Source: Onstottus_B sp049273855 | GTDB lineage: Bacteria; Acidobacteriota; Blastocatellia; UBA7656 | NCBI GenBank assembly: GCA_049273855.1 | Contig: JBASRN010000012.1 | Location: 13,802-77,801 of the forward strand | Direction of reading: 5' to 3' | Length of the DNA: 64,000 nt | Shown: piece by piece, positions 7,212 to 16,668 of the stretch | How positions within the stretch are numbered: position 1 is the first letter of the stretch | Layout: each line of letters starts with the position of its first letter | The notes under the pieces: generated by a model | Databases searched by the model: none | Told to the model about the DNA's origin: nothing | What the model saw: only the letters and a program-made list of their open reading frames with translations | Made by a program: the position numbers and the translations under genes

Positions 7212-8756
7212 ATGTCAGTCGATCCCTCGCAGTTCAATCTCGTGCAGCACTTTCTCGGGAATGAGCGGCTGCACCAAATCGGCGATCTCATAGCCGTCGA
7301 GTTTCGAGATAGCCGGGTCACTTACAGTGAGCTTCGCAGCAAGGTCGATCAATGGGCGCGGTTGATCGTGAACCGGGGGGTGAACGAGGGCGACCGCGTG
7401 GCGCTGTTGCTCTACGACTCGCCTGAGTTCATCGCATGTTTTCTTGCGACCCTCTCAGTCGGAGCCGTCTGCGTTCCGATCAACACGTTTTTACCTGCTA
7501 GCGACGTCGCATTCATACTCGCCGATTCCGGTGCTCGACTGCTGATCGTCGAAAGCGAACTCGACGACAAGGTGAACTTGAGCCGAGGCTCGCAGCCCGG
7601 CTGCAACATCCTGAAGGTGGATACACCCACGCGATCTTGTTCGGAGCGAGGGGATGATGACGTTAAGCAACAGGCGCGGGCGGCGACGACGCGCGAGAGC
7701 CCCGCCTTTATCTTGTACACTTCGGGCAGCACCGGAGCACCTAAGGGCGTGCTGCATCTGCACGGCTCGATTCCGCATACCGTCGGAAGCTATTGCAAGT
7801 CCATTCTGCGCCTGACGAATCAGGACCGAGTTTACTCCTCATCGCGGCTCTTCTTTGCCTACGGACTTGGAAATAGTCTTTCGTTTCCGGTCGCCGCAGG
7901 CGCTACGGTGATTCTCGATTCCGCGCGCGCGACTCCCGAGCGCATTGCCACTCTGTTCGAGGAGCAGGCGCCAACCGTCTTCTTCGGGGTGCCCGCAGCG
8001 TACCTATCTTTGTTGGAGCATTGCGCGAAGGGAGGGGCGTTGAACACTTCGAAACTTCGTCTGTGTGTGTCGGCAGGCGAGGCGCTTCCCGCGCGTATCT
8101 TCGAGGACTGGCAGCGTGAGGTCGGCCTGACAATTCTTGATGGCATCGGTTCGACGGAGATGCTTCACATCTTCATTTCCAACAGGGAGGGAAAAGCGCG
8201 TCCCGGTTCGAGCGGAACGATTGTGCCCGGATATGCCGCGCGGCTCGTTGATGATCAGGCTTCGGACGTCGAGGAACTCGGGGACCTCTGGGTCCGAGGC
8301 TCGAGCGCAACCGCCGGCTATTGGAACCGGCCCGAGTTGACTCGGGAAACGATTCAAAACGGATGGGTGCGCACGGGCGACATCTATCGGTGTGAGCGGG
8401 ATGGTTTCTTCTATCACGTCGGGCGGTCGGACGACTGCTTTAAAGTGCGCGGCTTATGGGTCTCACCGATCGAGGTCGAAGGGGCGCTGCTGGCACACGA
8501 TTCAGTAGTGGAAGCGGCGGTGGTTTCGGCTGTAGACAAAGACGGGCTGGCAACTGCAAAGGCTTATGTGGTCATCCGAGCAGAGAAGCAAGACGGGCTA
8601 AAGAACGAGTTGATCGGTTTCGTGGGTTCGCGGCTCGCTTCGTACAAGGCGCCGTCGCAGATCGAGTTCATCGACGAGATGCCTCGCACTGCTACGGGAA
8701 AAATTCAGAGATTCAAGCTCAGGGGGCCTGCAAACTCGAGCGGGGAAATAGGATGA
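7212..8756 (+). CDS. benzoate-CoA ligase family AMP-forming acyl-CoA synthetase
   Basis: This 514-residue ANL-superfamily enzyme activates a carboxylate through an acyl-adenylate to its CoA thioester. The P-loop-like A3 motif is LYTSGSTGAPKG. The A7/A8 region reads RTGDIYR and VGRSDDCFKVRGLWVSPIEVE, and the A10 lysine is in PRTATGKIQRFKLR. The order and the FNLVQHFLG N-terminus followed by FRDSRVTYSEL resemble benzoate/aryl-CoA ligases more than long-chain enzymes. The exact acid cannot be read from the sequence. The stop overlaps the next start (ATGA), so it is coupled to the YCF48-like gene, an odd partner. Confidence 0.88.
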   Translation: MSVDPSQFNLVQHFLGNERLHQIGDLIAVEFRDSRVTYSELRSKVDQWARLIVNRGVNEGDRVALLLYDSPEFIACFLATLSVGAVCVPINTFLPASDVAFILADSGARLLIVESELDDKVNLSRGSQPGCNILKVDTPTRSCSERGDDDVKQQARAATTRESPAFILYTSGSTGAPKGVLHLHGSIPHTVGSYCKSILRLTNQDRVYSSSRLFFAYGLGNSLSFPVAAGATVILDSARATPERIATLFEEQAPTVFFGVPAAYLSLLEHCAKGGALNTSKLRLCVSAGEALPARIFEDWQREVGLTILDGIGSTEMLHIFISNREGKARPGSSGTIVPGYAARLVDDQASDVEELGDLWVRGSSATAGYWNRPELTRETIQNGWVRTGDIYRCERDGFFYHVGRSDDCFKVRGLWVSPIEVEGALLAHDSVVEAAVVSAVDKDGLATAKAYVVIRAEKQDGLKNELIGFVGSRLASYKAPSQIEFIDEMPRTATGKIQRFKLRGPANSSGEIG

Positions 8757-9718
8757 TCAAGCAACACAAATTGATGTTGATCGCCAGCATGGGGGTACTG
8801 GTTTCGGCCGCGGCGGTTTCTGCTCAGCAAGGCTGGACGCAAGGGCAAACTATCCAACAGGGCGGCGGGGCCGCATCGGTCAATGCAGTCTACTACGATG
8901 GCGATAACATCTGGGTGGTAGGAGCTAAGGGCTTCGTAGCGCGGTCGCCCGACGACGGAGGGAGCTTCCAGGAGATCCGCGTTGATATCGACGAGGGGTT
9001 GAATGACGTCTACAAGCGAGGAGATAAGATCTGGATAGTCGGAGACCGAGGCACGATACTAAGGAGCACGGACGACGGTGTGAGCTTTATCAGAACGACT
9101 CCTTCTCCGGCCGGCGGCTCGCAGAATCGCTCGGCACCTATCGACCTTTATTCGGTGTTGTTCACCGACACGAAGCGCGGATTCATTGTAGGTGATCAGG
9201 GGTTGATCCTGGCGTCGAGCGACGGAGGCACATCATGGCGCGAGCAGCGGAGCGGTGCTGACTCTCAGTTGTTTCACTTGAGCTTTCAGGGCGATCGCGG
9301 CTGGGTAGTCGGAACGGGCGGAACAGTAATTCACACCGACGACGCAGGCAAGAATTGGTATCCTCAGAGGTCCGGAGTCTCTGAAGACCTGAACCGGGTT
9401 TACATGGTGAGCGATCGCAGAGGTTTGATTACGGGCGACAAAGGCACTCTGCTGGAGACTGAGAACGGGGGAGCGACCTGGGTGAGAGTGTCGTTGAGAG
9501 TGAACGAGCCGCTGTTCGGAGTGAGCTTCACTGACAAGAAGACTGGATGGGTGGTGGGCTACGGTGGGCGGATCATTCGCACTTACGACGGCGGGCACAA
9601 TTGGGTCGAGCAAAGCAGCGGGACTCAGGCGGACTTGTTCGCCGTGTCGTTCCATAAGAATCGAGGTTACGCGATCGGCCGCGATGGAGTGGTGATGAGA
9701 TACTACGAGCAAAGATAG
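8753..9718 (+). CDS. secreted YCF48-like beta-propeller protein
   Basis: This 321-residue protein has a Sec signal peptide ending near AVSA-QQ and then about seven YCF48/BNR-like blades. Each has a G-x-x-G-T/F-hydrophobic core followed by DGG-x-S/N-W, for example VGDQGLILASSDGGTSW and VGYGGRIIRTYDGGHNW. YCF48/HCF136 proteins assist photosystem II assembly in cyanobacteria. In non-phototrophs the same fold occurs in exported proteins of unknown role. The ATG lies in the upstream stop (ATGA overlap) with GGGGAAATAGG before it, so the longer in-frame extension inside the ligase gene is rejected. It ends 30 nt before a strong terminator. Confidence 0.88.
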   Translation: MIKQHKLMLIASMGVLVSAAAVSAQQGWTQGQTIQQGGGAASVNAVYYDGDNIWVVGAKGFVARSPDDGGSFQEIRVDIDEGLNDVYKRGDKIWIVGDRGTILRSTDDGVSFIRTTPSPAGGSQNRSAPIDLYSVLFTDTKRGFIVGDQGLILASSDGGTSWREQRSGADSQLFHLSFQGDRGWVVGTGGTVIHTDDAGKNWYPQRSGVSEDLNRVYMVSDRRGLITGDKGTLLETENGGATWVRVSLRVNEPLFGVSFTDKKTGWVVGYGGRIIRTYDGGHNWVEQSSGTQADLFAVSFHKNRGYAIGRDGVVMRYYEQR

Positions 9719-9746
9719 GCCTGCGTTTTTGGTCGTCGTGTTAATG

Positions 9747-9780
9747 AAAAGGGCCGGTCACTGTGCGACCGGCCCTTTCC
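9747..9780. terminator. bidirectional rho-independent terminator
   Basis: A perfect 12-bp stem, AAAGGGCCGGTC (9748-9759) with GACCGGCCCTTT (9767-9778), has a 7-nt loop. The A-rich left side and T-rich right side let it serve both the plus-strand YCF48 gene and the minus-strand FG-GAP gene, which converge here. Confidence 0.85.
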
Positions 9781-9799
9781 TGCCAAGGCAGTGACTAGC

Positions 9800-12592
9800 C
9801 TACTGCCAGATTGGCGTGCCCACTTGTAACCCTGCGACAACTATCAACTGCAGGCCCTCGCGACGGACACGCAGAAGAGTGGTGCCACATGTCGGGTTTG
9901 TAAAGCGAATGACTCTCTGAGCGCCATCCGGGAAGAAGATGCCAGCCTCCTGACCGTTGACCGAACCGGCACCGATAAGCTTTGTTCCGCCGGCCTTGAC
10001 CTTCGCCTTGGCCGTCTCGAAGAACTGGGAGCCTGCCGCGTCATTTGAGATCGCGAACTTGATCCCCGGGAGGAAGAGCGGTTGAGTGCCTGCGACCGTG
10101 CGGAATACCATCCTGACTGCTCCAGTTTGGAAAGCCATGTTTGTGGAATTGATTTGCGGTCCTTGTTCGTTGATAAAGAAGTCGGAGTTGCTCGAATCAG
10201 ACGAGACCGCGTTGGTCGTGCTCGTGGCTGTTACGACAACCCTGGCAGTCGATGTGCAAAACTGTGGTACGACCCAGTCCAGCTCTCTTGCTGTCGCAGG
10301 CAGCGCGGGTTGAGTTGGATTCACCTGGGTTATTGGAGTGAACGTTGCTCCATTGTTGGTCGTGAAGAACACGTCGAAGCCTTTCACTCGATCCTCGAAT
10401 CCGGTCCCGACTACCCACGTAATCTTGAACGTCTGATTGAACCTCAGGGTCTCGTTTCCGTTTGGAGTCAACACGGCAAGGGCGACGCCGGTGTCGTTGA
10501 TTGAAAAGTCTTCGTTGCTGTCATCTTGTGCGGTGCCTGCTGTGTTATCGACCACGGTGATGCGCACGCGGGCCATCGTAGTGTTTACTCCGATCGGAAT
10601 GTTCCAGGTAAAGGCGCGTAGGGTTCCGTCTACATTTGAAGCGATGATCGTGTTGAACGTGGAGCCGCCGTCGGTTGATAGCCTTAGTTCAAAACTATCA
10701 ATCGTGTCCGCGCCATCCGGGTCATCCGCGGTCCATGTAATTTGAAACGTCCCTCCGCCGCCAACCAGTTCTCCTCCATTTGGATCTGTGAGAGTAACGG
10801 TCGGCGGGTTGTTTTGCGGCGGCACCGTATTGGCCGCGGCGAGCAGAACGTAGGCTCTGCCGGCATCAGTGCGGTTCGCCCCCGCGACTATTTGAACGTC
10901 GTTGAAGGGCGCTCCCGCCGCAATGTCACCACCGCCATTATTATCAAAGTCGCCCGTACCAATTGCCCATCCGAACTCGTCGGCTGGAGCTTGACCAGTT
11001 ATGCGAACGTCGTCCTGATTCAAAGCCAGATCGCGGCCGGGAAAGATCAACAAATTCGACCCGCCAAAAAGGATGTGAGCTGAGCCGCGGTTGGAAAGCG
11101 CCCCGGGCGCTCCGAGCAACAGGTCCGGAAAGAGGTCGGTGTTGCCTTGAGTATTCACCACACCGGCCGCTACGGCTGATCCCAGGCGGTCGCCCGGCGC
11201 CGCGCCGATCACGGTCAGAGAGGCAGTTGCGAAGGAAACATTGATTCGCCTTTCCGTAGCGGCACCCGGGGGATTCAAGGCGGGGCCTCCCGCTATTACG
11301 TAAGCCTGCCCGCACGAAGGACGAAAACCGCCGGGTCCCGCCGATTGAGGCGCTCCGATACAAATGTCGTTCGCACCCTCGTTGGTTACGTTACCTACGG
11401 CAAGCCCCGCGCCGAGGTGATCGCCGCTCACCTCGCCATAAATCGAGAGATTCTGTTGAGTCGCGCCGATGTCAAAGGTCTTCGTCGTAGCTGGAGGCGT
11501 CGGGTTCAGGTTCACGCCACCGAGTACTCCAAACGTTGCTCCGGTCTCAATGACGTCGACCGCGTCAGGCCGGTTCGCCCTTGGCGCTCCGACAAGCAGA
11601 TCGCCCGCACCTCCCCCATTGACATCGGCAATTGCAAGCGCGCTGCCAAAGTGGCTCTCAGCTTTCCCGAAGATCCTCACAGGAGCCGGCGAGGCGTTAA
11701 GGTCAATAACCTTCGTCGTCGGAAGCGGGTTGTCGAGAGCCGTGCCGCCTAAGAGCAGGAACGCGGCACCACCATTGTTCCGCGGCGCGCCAGCGGGATC
11801 AGGACCCTTGCTTCCGGTAGCGCCAACCAAGAGATCAGGCGGACTCGTTCCGCCGTTAGCTTCCCCAATGGCTAGCGCGCACCCGAATCCATCACCGGCT
11901 TGCTCGCCTATGATTTGGTCATTCGCGGCGTTGGGCGTGGCGAGATCAACCGTTGTCGGCGTAAATCCGGCAACCCCGAATATTATGAAGACTGCGCCGG
12001 TGTCGCTGCGCGGTGTTGGGACACCGGCCCCGGTCAGGTCAAAGCCTGGAGCGCCGATCGCCAGGTCGTCAATTCCATCTCCGTTGACATCGCCCGCAGC
12101 GACACCAAACCCCAGATGGTCCTCTGCAGAAGCGCCGAAGATCTTAACGTCAGGCTGGCTGATGGCAGTCAGGTTGGTGTCGATAATTGTTGGAGTTGAG
12201 AAAGAGGCTCTGCCAAAAAGTATGTAGACCGAACCGGCGTCCGCGCGGAGGCTGCCGCCCTGAGGCGTGAAGTCGGCGTCGGGAGCGCCGGTTATCAAGT
12301 CGTCGATTCCGTCATCATTGATATCGCCAACCGCTACTGCGTGAGATCGCGGGAGGGTCGCGAAGCTATTTGCCGCGCCGTTGCCCGATAGGTGGTCGGC
12401 GTCCCCGGCACCCAGAATTTGAATGTTTGCCGCCGCGGCCGACAAGTCAATGAACTGGACGGTCTGGGTTGAGACATCGCCGGTTGCCGCTTTGAAGGGA
12501 ACGATCGCTATCGCGATTGAGACGAGGGAGACTGCGAGCAAGCTAATCAACTGATGTGCGTTTCTGGACGGTGCGATTCTCGGGTTGGACAT
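9800..12592 (-). CDS. secreted FG-GAP (integrin-alpha-like propeller) protein with Ig-like domains
   Basis: This is an exported protein of about 930 residues. After a signal peptide (hydrophobic run LLAVSLVSIAIAIV) come seven FG-GAP blades, each with a calcium-loop D-x-N/D-x-D-G-x-x-D-L-hydrophobic-x-GAP pattern, such as GDINDDGIDDLITGAP, GDVNGDGIDDLAIGAP and GDFDNNGGGDIAAGAP. Two Ig/fibronectin-like domains follow (PNGGELVGGGGTFQITW and PNGNETLRFNQTFKITW), then a small C-terminal beta domain. Some blades have degenerate loops. Such proteins are probably surface or secreted adhesins or binding proteins; no ligand can be inferred. I prefer ATG 12592; GTG 12637 would add 15 residues. The gene is divergent from the sigma-54 regulator. 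Confidence 0.88.
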   Translation of the reverse strand: MSNPRIAPSRNAHQLISLLAVSLVSIAIAIVPFKAATGDVSTQTVQFIDLSAAAANIQILGAGDADHLSGNGAANSFATLPRSHAVAVGDINDDGIDDLITGAPDADFTPQGGSLRADAGSVYILFGRASFSTPTIIDTNLTAISQPDVKIFGASAEDHLGFGVAAGDVNGDGIDDLAIGAPGFDLTGAGVPTPRSDTGAVFIIFGVAGFTPTTVDLATPNAANDQIIGEQAGDGFGCALAIGEANGGTSPPDLLVGATGSKGPDPAGAPRNNGGAAFLLLGGTALDNPLPTTKVIDLNASPAPVRIFGKAESHFGSALAIADVNGGGAGDLLVGAPRANRPDAVDVIETGATFGVLGGVNLNPTPPATTKTFDIGATQQNLSIYGEVSGDHLGAGLAVGNVTNEGANDICIGAPQSAGPGGFRPSCGQAYVIAGGPALNPPGAATERRINVSFATASLTVIGAAPGDRLGSAVAAGVVNTQGNTDLFPDLLLGAPGALSNRGSAHILFGGSNLLIFPGRDLALNQDDVRITGQAPADEFGWAIGTGDFDNNGGGDIAAGAPFNDVQIVAGANRTDAGRAYVLLAAANTVPPQNNPPTVTLTDPNGGELVGGGGTFQITWTADDPDGADTIDSFELRLSTDGGSTFNTIIASNVDGTLRAFTWNIPIGVNTTMARVRITVVDNTAGTAQDDSNEDFSINDTGVALAVLTPNGNETLRFNQTFKITWVVGTGFEDRVKGFDVFFTTNNGATFTPITQVNPTQPALPATARELDWVVPQFCTSTARVVVTATSTTNAVSSDSSNSDFFINEQGPQINSTNMAFQTGAVRMVFRTVAGTQPLFLPGIKFAISNDAAGSQFFETAKAKVKAGGTKLIGAGSVNGQEAGIFFPDGAQRVIRFTNPTCGTTLLRVRREGLQLIVVAGLQVGTPIWQ

Positions 12593-12732
12593 TCTCTGTG
12601 ACCCCCAATGCGGATATGGTGGTTCGTGTGAACTCACCGAGTCTATCGGTGGTCAGCGAAATTGGCAACCTTGATGTTTCAGCGACGTCACCAGCGTATA
12701 CAGGCAAGTTGAAATATATGGGAAGATAGTTG

Positions 12733-12761
12733 TTGACTGGCCCTGGTTTTTTTGGTATTTT
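12733..12761 (+). promoter_or_regulatory. sigma-70-type promoter for the sigma-54 regulator gene
   Basis: A TTGACT -35 box (12733-12738) and a TATTTT -10 box (12756-12761) are separated by exactly 17 nt in an AT-rich patch of the divergent intergenic region. It would transcribe the large regulator that starts at 12824 or 12905. Confidence 0.5.
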
Positions 12762-12823
12762 CGGAGCCTCGTTCGGTCAATGGGTGACGGTGTTGAAATT
12801 AAACATGGTTTCACTTAGCCAGG

Positions 12824-15800
12824 ATGGGGCCGGGCGTAGTCGTTTTCTCGATTGTCAAAGGAACGGAATCCCAGCAGAAGATCGTTTCAGAAGGCACACG
12901 CCGAATGTTTCAACCCGTATTCGTCCGTTCATTGATGCCCAGTGAGAGAGAAGGTCTCGCCCTCTCTGCAAAGTCTCTCAACCGCGAGGAATCGGCGCGG
13001 GCTCAGGTGATCCTACTTTCGGCTGAGGGCAAGACTGCGGCAGAGATCAGCCAGCAGATCGGCTCACATCCCTCGAACGTAAAGAAGTGGATTCGACGGT
13101 TTAACGAGCAAGGGTTGGTCGGCGTTTCTGCAAAGAAGCGAGGTCCCCAGGGCGGACCTCGGCCGAGATTCACCTCCGAGCAAACCGATACCATCTTGCG
13201 CTTGTCAAAGACTGAGCCTGCGGCGCTGGGCTACAGTTTCAGGGAATGGACGCCGCAGAAGCTTGCGACTGCCGCGGTTGAGCGGGGCATTGTAGACAGC
13301 ATTAGCCACGTCACAGTTAGACAGCTACTGAACCGCCAGTCGAAGGCCGAGTCGCCTCCCCAATTGACCGAAACGAAAGCGGAAGCAGCGGGGCTCGCCA
13401 AGGGGCGCGAAGCTGACCAGACGGATTTTGAGTTGGGCGAGAAAGCCCTGGCGCAATCGCGGTATGACACTGCGGCCGAGCGATTGTATGCAGCGCTCGC
13501 CAAGAACACAGGCTCCCCGGAGGAGGAAGCCATCACCCGATCGCTGCTTAGCAAGGCCCTTGAGGAATTGAGTAAGTATGAGGAAGCTCAGGAGGTCATC
13601 GGTAAGTTTGACGATCCGCGGATGCTGGCGTTGCTGTCGCCAAGGACTCGCGCTCGAGTCAGACTGCGAACAGGATGGGTGAACAGCTTCCTGCGAGATC
13701 ACGCGAAGGCTATTGCCGCGCTCAACGAGGCGAGGCGCTTGTTCCTCGAGCTGGGAGACGATCTCGGGATGAGCGAAGCCCACTATGGGCTGGGGCGGAC
13801 CTACATAGAGATCAACGAATTTAGAATCGCGCGAGATCATCTCGTGTTTGCGGCGGGCTTTCAGAAGACCGCTCAGGACCCCACGCTGCTCGCGCAGATC
13901 TACAATCGGCTTGGAGTTGTGGACTTTCACGAAGGTGCATTCTCGAGTTCGACGCAAAACTATTTGAAAGCGCTTGAGCTTGTCGAGGGCTCCGGCAACA
14001 CAAATCCCCTTGGATTAATTCTACTAAATCTAGGCACGTCTATATTTCACGGCTATCCGAGCGAACGAGAGGAATCTGCGACATATCTCAAGCGCGCGAT
14101 TGAGTGTTTTGAGAAGGGCGGGCATAAGGACTATCTGACGCTTGCCTACAATAATCTGGGAGACAACCTGCAATACGCCGGTCAGTGGCGCGAAGCGATT
14201 CAGGCGCTGGAGAAGGCCATAGCGGTTTCTCAGCGGTTTGAGCAGCCGAGCTACGAAGCAACGGCGCGGGTGACTCTCGCGGAGATACTATGCGCGAAGG
14301 GTGAATTCACCGGCGCAGAAAGCCATCTCAAGAGAAGCCTTGAATTAATCGAAGGGACGGACAAGTGGCTGGAGTGCAACGCTCTTCGCGTATTGGCGGC
14401 GGTGCATCGAGCGGTTGGGCGTTCCGATTCTGCGCTCAAAACGTTGCGTCAGGCGCTCCAGCTTTCAACCTCGATCGGCGATCTGTTAGGGGTAACCCTT
14501 GCGCAAGTTGGTCTGGCCGACCTTCATTTCTCGCAGGGCGGCTACGATCAGGCGAGAGAGTACCTGGAGCTGGCGCAGGAGAGATTAAAAGAAGAAAAGA
14601 GCCTCTCGATCTCGGGCTTAATCCAACGGTTGACCGGTAAGCTCGAGGCCGCCAGCGGCCGCCTACCTGAAGCTAAGCAGCACATCGCCCAGAGCGTATC
14701 AATTTTTACAACTACGGAGACCACTTATGAGCTTGGTCTAAGCCACTATGAAATGGGTTTGTTGTTAAGGAGTGCTCGCGATCTGAAAGGCGCCGAGTCC
14801 AACCTGCTTCGAGCTCGTGAGATCTTCGAGAGTCTCGAGGCGGAGCCTGACTTCGAGCTGTGCCGCAAGGCGCTTGCGTCGCTTACGGAGGGAGAAGATG
14901 GGTCTCAGGTTCTCAGGGTCAGTCCTCTAAACGACGTACTCCTGATGCAGCGATTGATTGAGGCCTCTGCTTCGCGCGAGCTACTAGTCCGCGAACTGGC
15001 GGCGGTCATTTCAGAGAACTTTCCGGTGGAGCAGGTTGCGATATTCAGGGTGGCGGAAACCGGGATAGCCGAGCCGCTAGCGAGGCAAGGTATAGGTCGC
15101 GAGGACGCAGAGCAGCTTGGCGCTTCGTTGGATCAGTCAACTCCCGACGCGATAAGTCGCTCAGCCAATGGCTATGTCATCCGGATTGGGGATAACTCTC
15201 GTGTGCCGATACTTGTGTATATGAAGGCGAACGATACGTTCGACGTCGCACGGCTTCAGCCGCTGTTCAAGCAGGCAGAACTAGGACTCGAAACTTGCTC
15301 GCTACGGGCGACCGTACACAGCGGTCCGGTTCGCGATCGGGAGCAGCCCTTTCAAACGATTATGCCGGGCTTCATTGTTGCCAGTGCCCCAATGTTCGAC
15401 GTGATCGATAAGATTTACAAGATCAGAACCAACGATGTTACGGTGCTCATAACTGGCGAATCGGGTACCGGCAAAGAGTTGGTAGCGAGGCACATTCACG
15501 GCCAATCAGCCAGGGCTCGCGCGATTTTTCTGCCGTTCAACTGCACTGCCACACCCAAGGAGATAATTGACAGCCAATTATTCGGCCACCGGAAAGGCGC
15601 GTTCACCGGCGCGACGACGAACTACCCTGGAATTATCAAAGCGGCCGATGGCGGAACGTTATTTCTGGATGAAATAGGCGACCTGTCCCTCGAGGTGCAA
15701 CCTAAACTCATGCGGTTTTTGCAGGAGGGAGAGATTCAACCGCTCGGGGAAACCAAACCTGGTCGCGTCGATGTGCGCATTCTCGCGGCGACCAATACCG

Positions 15801-16414
15801 ATCTCGAGCGCGCCGTCGAGGACGGGCGCTTCAGGGAAGATCTGTTCCACCGCCTCAACATCATTCGCATTCACGTACCGCCCTTGAGGGAACGCAGCGA
15901 AGAAGTGCCAGTACTCGCTGCCCATTTCCTGGAGCATTTTTCGTCAAGATCCGGTAAACAAGGCATAATGATGACTCAGGATGCAACTGATGCGCTTTCT
16001 AGTCACGATTGGCCTGGAAATGTCAGGCAGTTGAGGAATGAGATTGAGAGGATGGTAGCGTATGCGCTGGACGGTGCTAGGATCTCGGTTGACGATTTGT
16101 CCCCCGACGTCACCAACCCGCGTAGGGAGATGCGCCGAGAACGACCCGGACAAGGATACGCCGCCTTCGGCGGCTCCATCGGGAGAAGGTTTTTGGAAAG
16201 ACCCAACGGAAACCACTCAGGGGTTCGGCCCCACGAACCTCGCATAGTCAAGCTCAAGGCGGCAACGGCGGAGCTTGAGCGACGGCTGATTCAAGAGGCG
16301 TTGGATCGAAACAGGAACAACCTCTCTCGAACCGCGGTCGAGCTTGGTCTCTCTCGGAGGGGGTTGAGGCTCAAGCTTGGTCAACTCGGGATTTTGCGGG
16401 AACAGCGCGCCTAG
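12824..16414 (+). CDS. giant sigma-54 enhancer-binding regulator with IS630-like HTH and TPR sensor
   Basis: This 1196-residue fusion starts at residues 40-160 with a homeodomain-like pair of HTH motifs as in IS630-family transposase N-termini (AEISQQIGSHPSNVKKWIRRFNEQGL, here split as AEISQQIGSHPSNVKKW then the wing, and SHVTVRQLLNR). Residues 205-690 are TPR repeats. Residues 700-830 are GAF-like. The AAA+ sigma-54 module has Walker A GESGTGKE near 878, an intact GAFTGA loop near 925 and Walker B FLDEIGD. A Fis-type HTH closes the protein (NNLSRTAVELGLSRRGLRLK). It should activate RpoN promoters in response to a ligand or partner bound by the TPR/GAF region. ATG 12905 is an alternative start, matching the usual start of the HTH domain. 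Targets are unknown; the flanking secreted-protein genes are candidates. Confidence 0.88.
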   Translation: MGPGVVVFSIVKGTESQQKIVSEGTRRMFQPVFVRSLMPSEREGLALSAKSLNREESARAQVILLSAEGKTAAEISQQIGSHPSNVKKWIRRFNEQGLVGVSAKKRGPQGGPRPRFTSEQTDTILRLSKTEPAALGYSFREWTPQKLATAAVERGIVDSISHVTVRQLLNRQSKAESPPQLTETKAEAAGLAKGREADQTDFELGEKALAQSRYDTAAERLYAALAKNTGSPEEEAITRSLLSKALEELSKYEEAQEVIGKFDDPRMLALLSPRTRARVRLRTGWVNSFLRDHAKAIAALNEARRLFLELGDDLGMSEAHYGLGRTYIEINEFRIARDHLVFAAGFQKTAQDPTLLAQIYNRLGVVDFHEGAFSSSTQNYLKALELVEGSGNTNPLGLILLNLGTSIFHGYPSEREESATYLKRAIECFEKGGHKDYLTLAYNNLGDNLQYAGQWREAIQALEKAIAVSQRFEQPSYEATARVTLAEILCAKGEFTGAESHLKRSLELIEGTDKWLECNALRVLAAVHRAVGRSDSALKTLRQALQLSTSIGDLLGVTLAQVGLADLHFSQGGYDQAREYLELAQERLKEEKSLSISGLIQRLTGKLEAASGRLPEAKQHIAQSVSIFTTTETTYELGLSHYEMGLLLRSARDLKGAESNLLRAREIFESLEAEPDFELCRKALASLTEGEDGSQVLRVSPLNDVLLMQRLIEASASRELLVRELAAVISENFPVEQVAIFRVAETGIAEPLARQGIGREDAEQLGASLDQSTPDAISRSANGYVIRIGDNSRVPILVYMKANDTFDVARLQPLFKQAELGLETCSLRATVHSGPVRDREQPFQTIMPGFIVASAPMFDVIDKIYKIRTNDVTVLITGESGTGKELVARHIHGQSARARAIFLPFNCTATPKEIIDSQLFGHRKGAFTGATTNYPGIIKAADGGTLFLDEIGDLSLEVQPKLMRFLQEGEIQPLGETKPGRVDVRILAATNTDLERAVEDGRFREDLFHRLNIIRIHVPPLRERSEEVPVLAAHFLEHFSSRSGKQGIMMTQDATDALSSHDWPGNVRQLRNEIERMVAYALDGARISVDDLSPDVTNPRREMRRERPGQGYAAFGGSIGRRFLERPNGNHSGVRPHEPRIVKLKAATAELERRLIQEALDRNRNNLSRTAVELGLSRRGLRLKLGQLGILREQRA

Positions 16415-16481
16415 CACAAGAACGTGGCGTAGGCGCTGAGCCTTGTGGGTGGTGAACCAGAAGCCAATAGGACGAATGCGC

Positions 16482-16510
16482 TTGACAGGAAAGGACTTTG
16501 CCAATATCCT
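16482..16510 (+). promoter_or_regulatory. consensus sigma-70 promoter upstream of the secreted-protein gene
   Basis: A perfect TTGACA box (16482-16487) is followed after 17 nt by TATCCT (16505-16510). It lies about 160 nt before the ATG at 16669, leaving a long leader. The surrounding 250-nt gap otherwise holds no supported gene. No clear -24/-12 sigma-54 element was seen in it. Confidence 0.5.
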
Positions 16511-16668
16511 CGACATCGGCGGCAGCGAAACGCGAGGCCCCTTGCGCACAGAATTAGTGGGCGAGTGTATCCACTCATTCATGCCAAACCTGCGGAGCTG
16601 GGTTGGTAAGAAACAAAAAGCGCAGCTCCGTGCCTTCGGCACAAGCAGGGCTTTGAGGGTCAGATAAT

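Noticed and set aside
11469..12227. 252-codon plus-strand frame opposite the FG-GAP gene
   Set aside because: It is a shadow of the repetitive coding strand, Pro/Ser/Ala-rich with no motif, while the minus strand shows clear FG-GAP blades.
12905..13330. Intact IS630 transposase
   Set aside because: Only the N-terminal HTH region is present. It continues in frame into TPRs with no DDE domain or terminal inverted repeats.
16415..16668. Sigma-54 (-24/-12) promoter between the regulator and the secreted-protein gene
   Set aside because: No GG-N10-GC element with TGGCAC/TTGC character was seen. A sigma-70 match explains the gap better.
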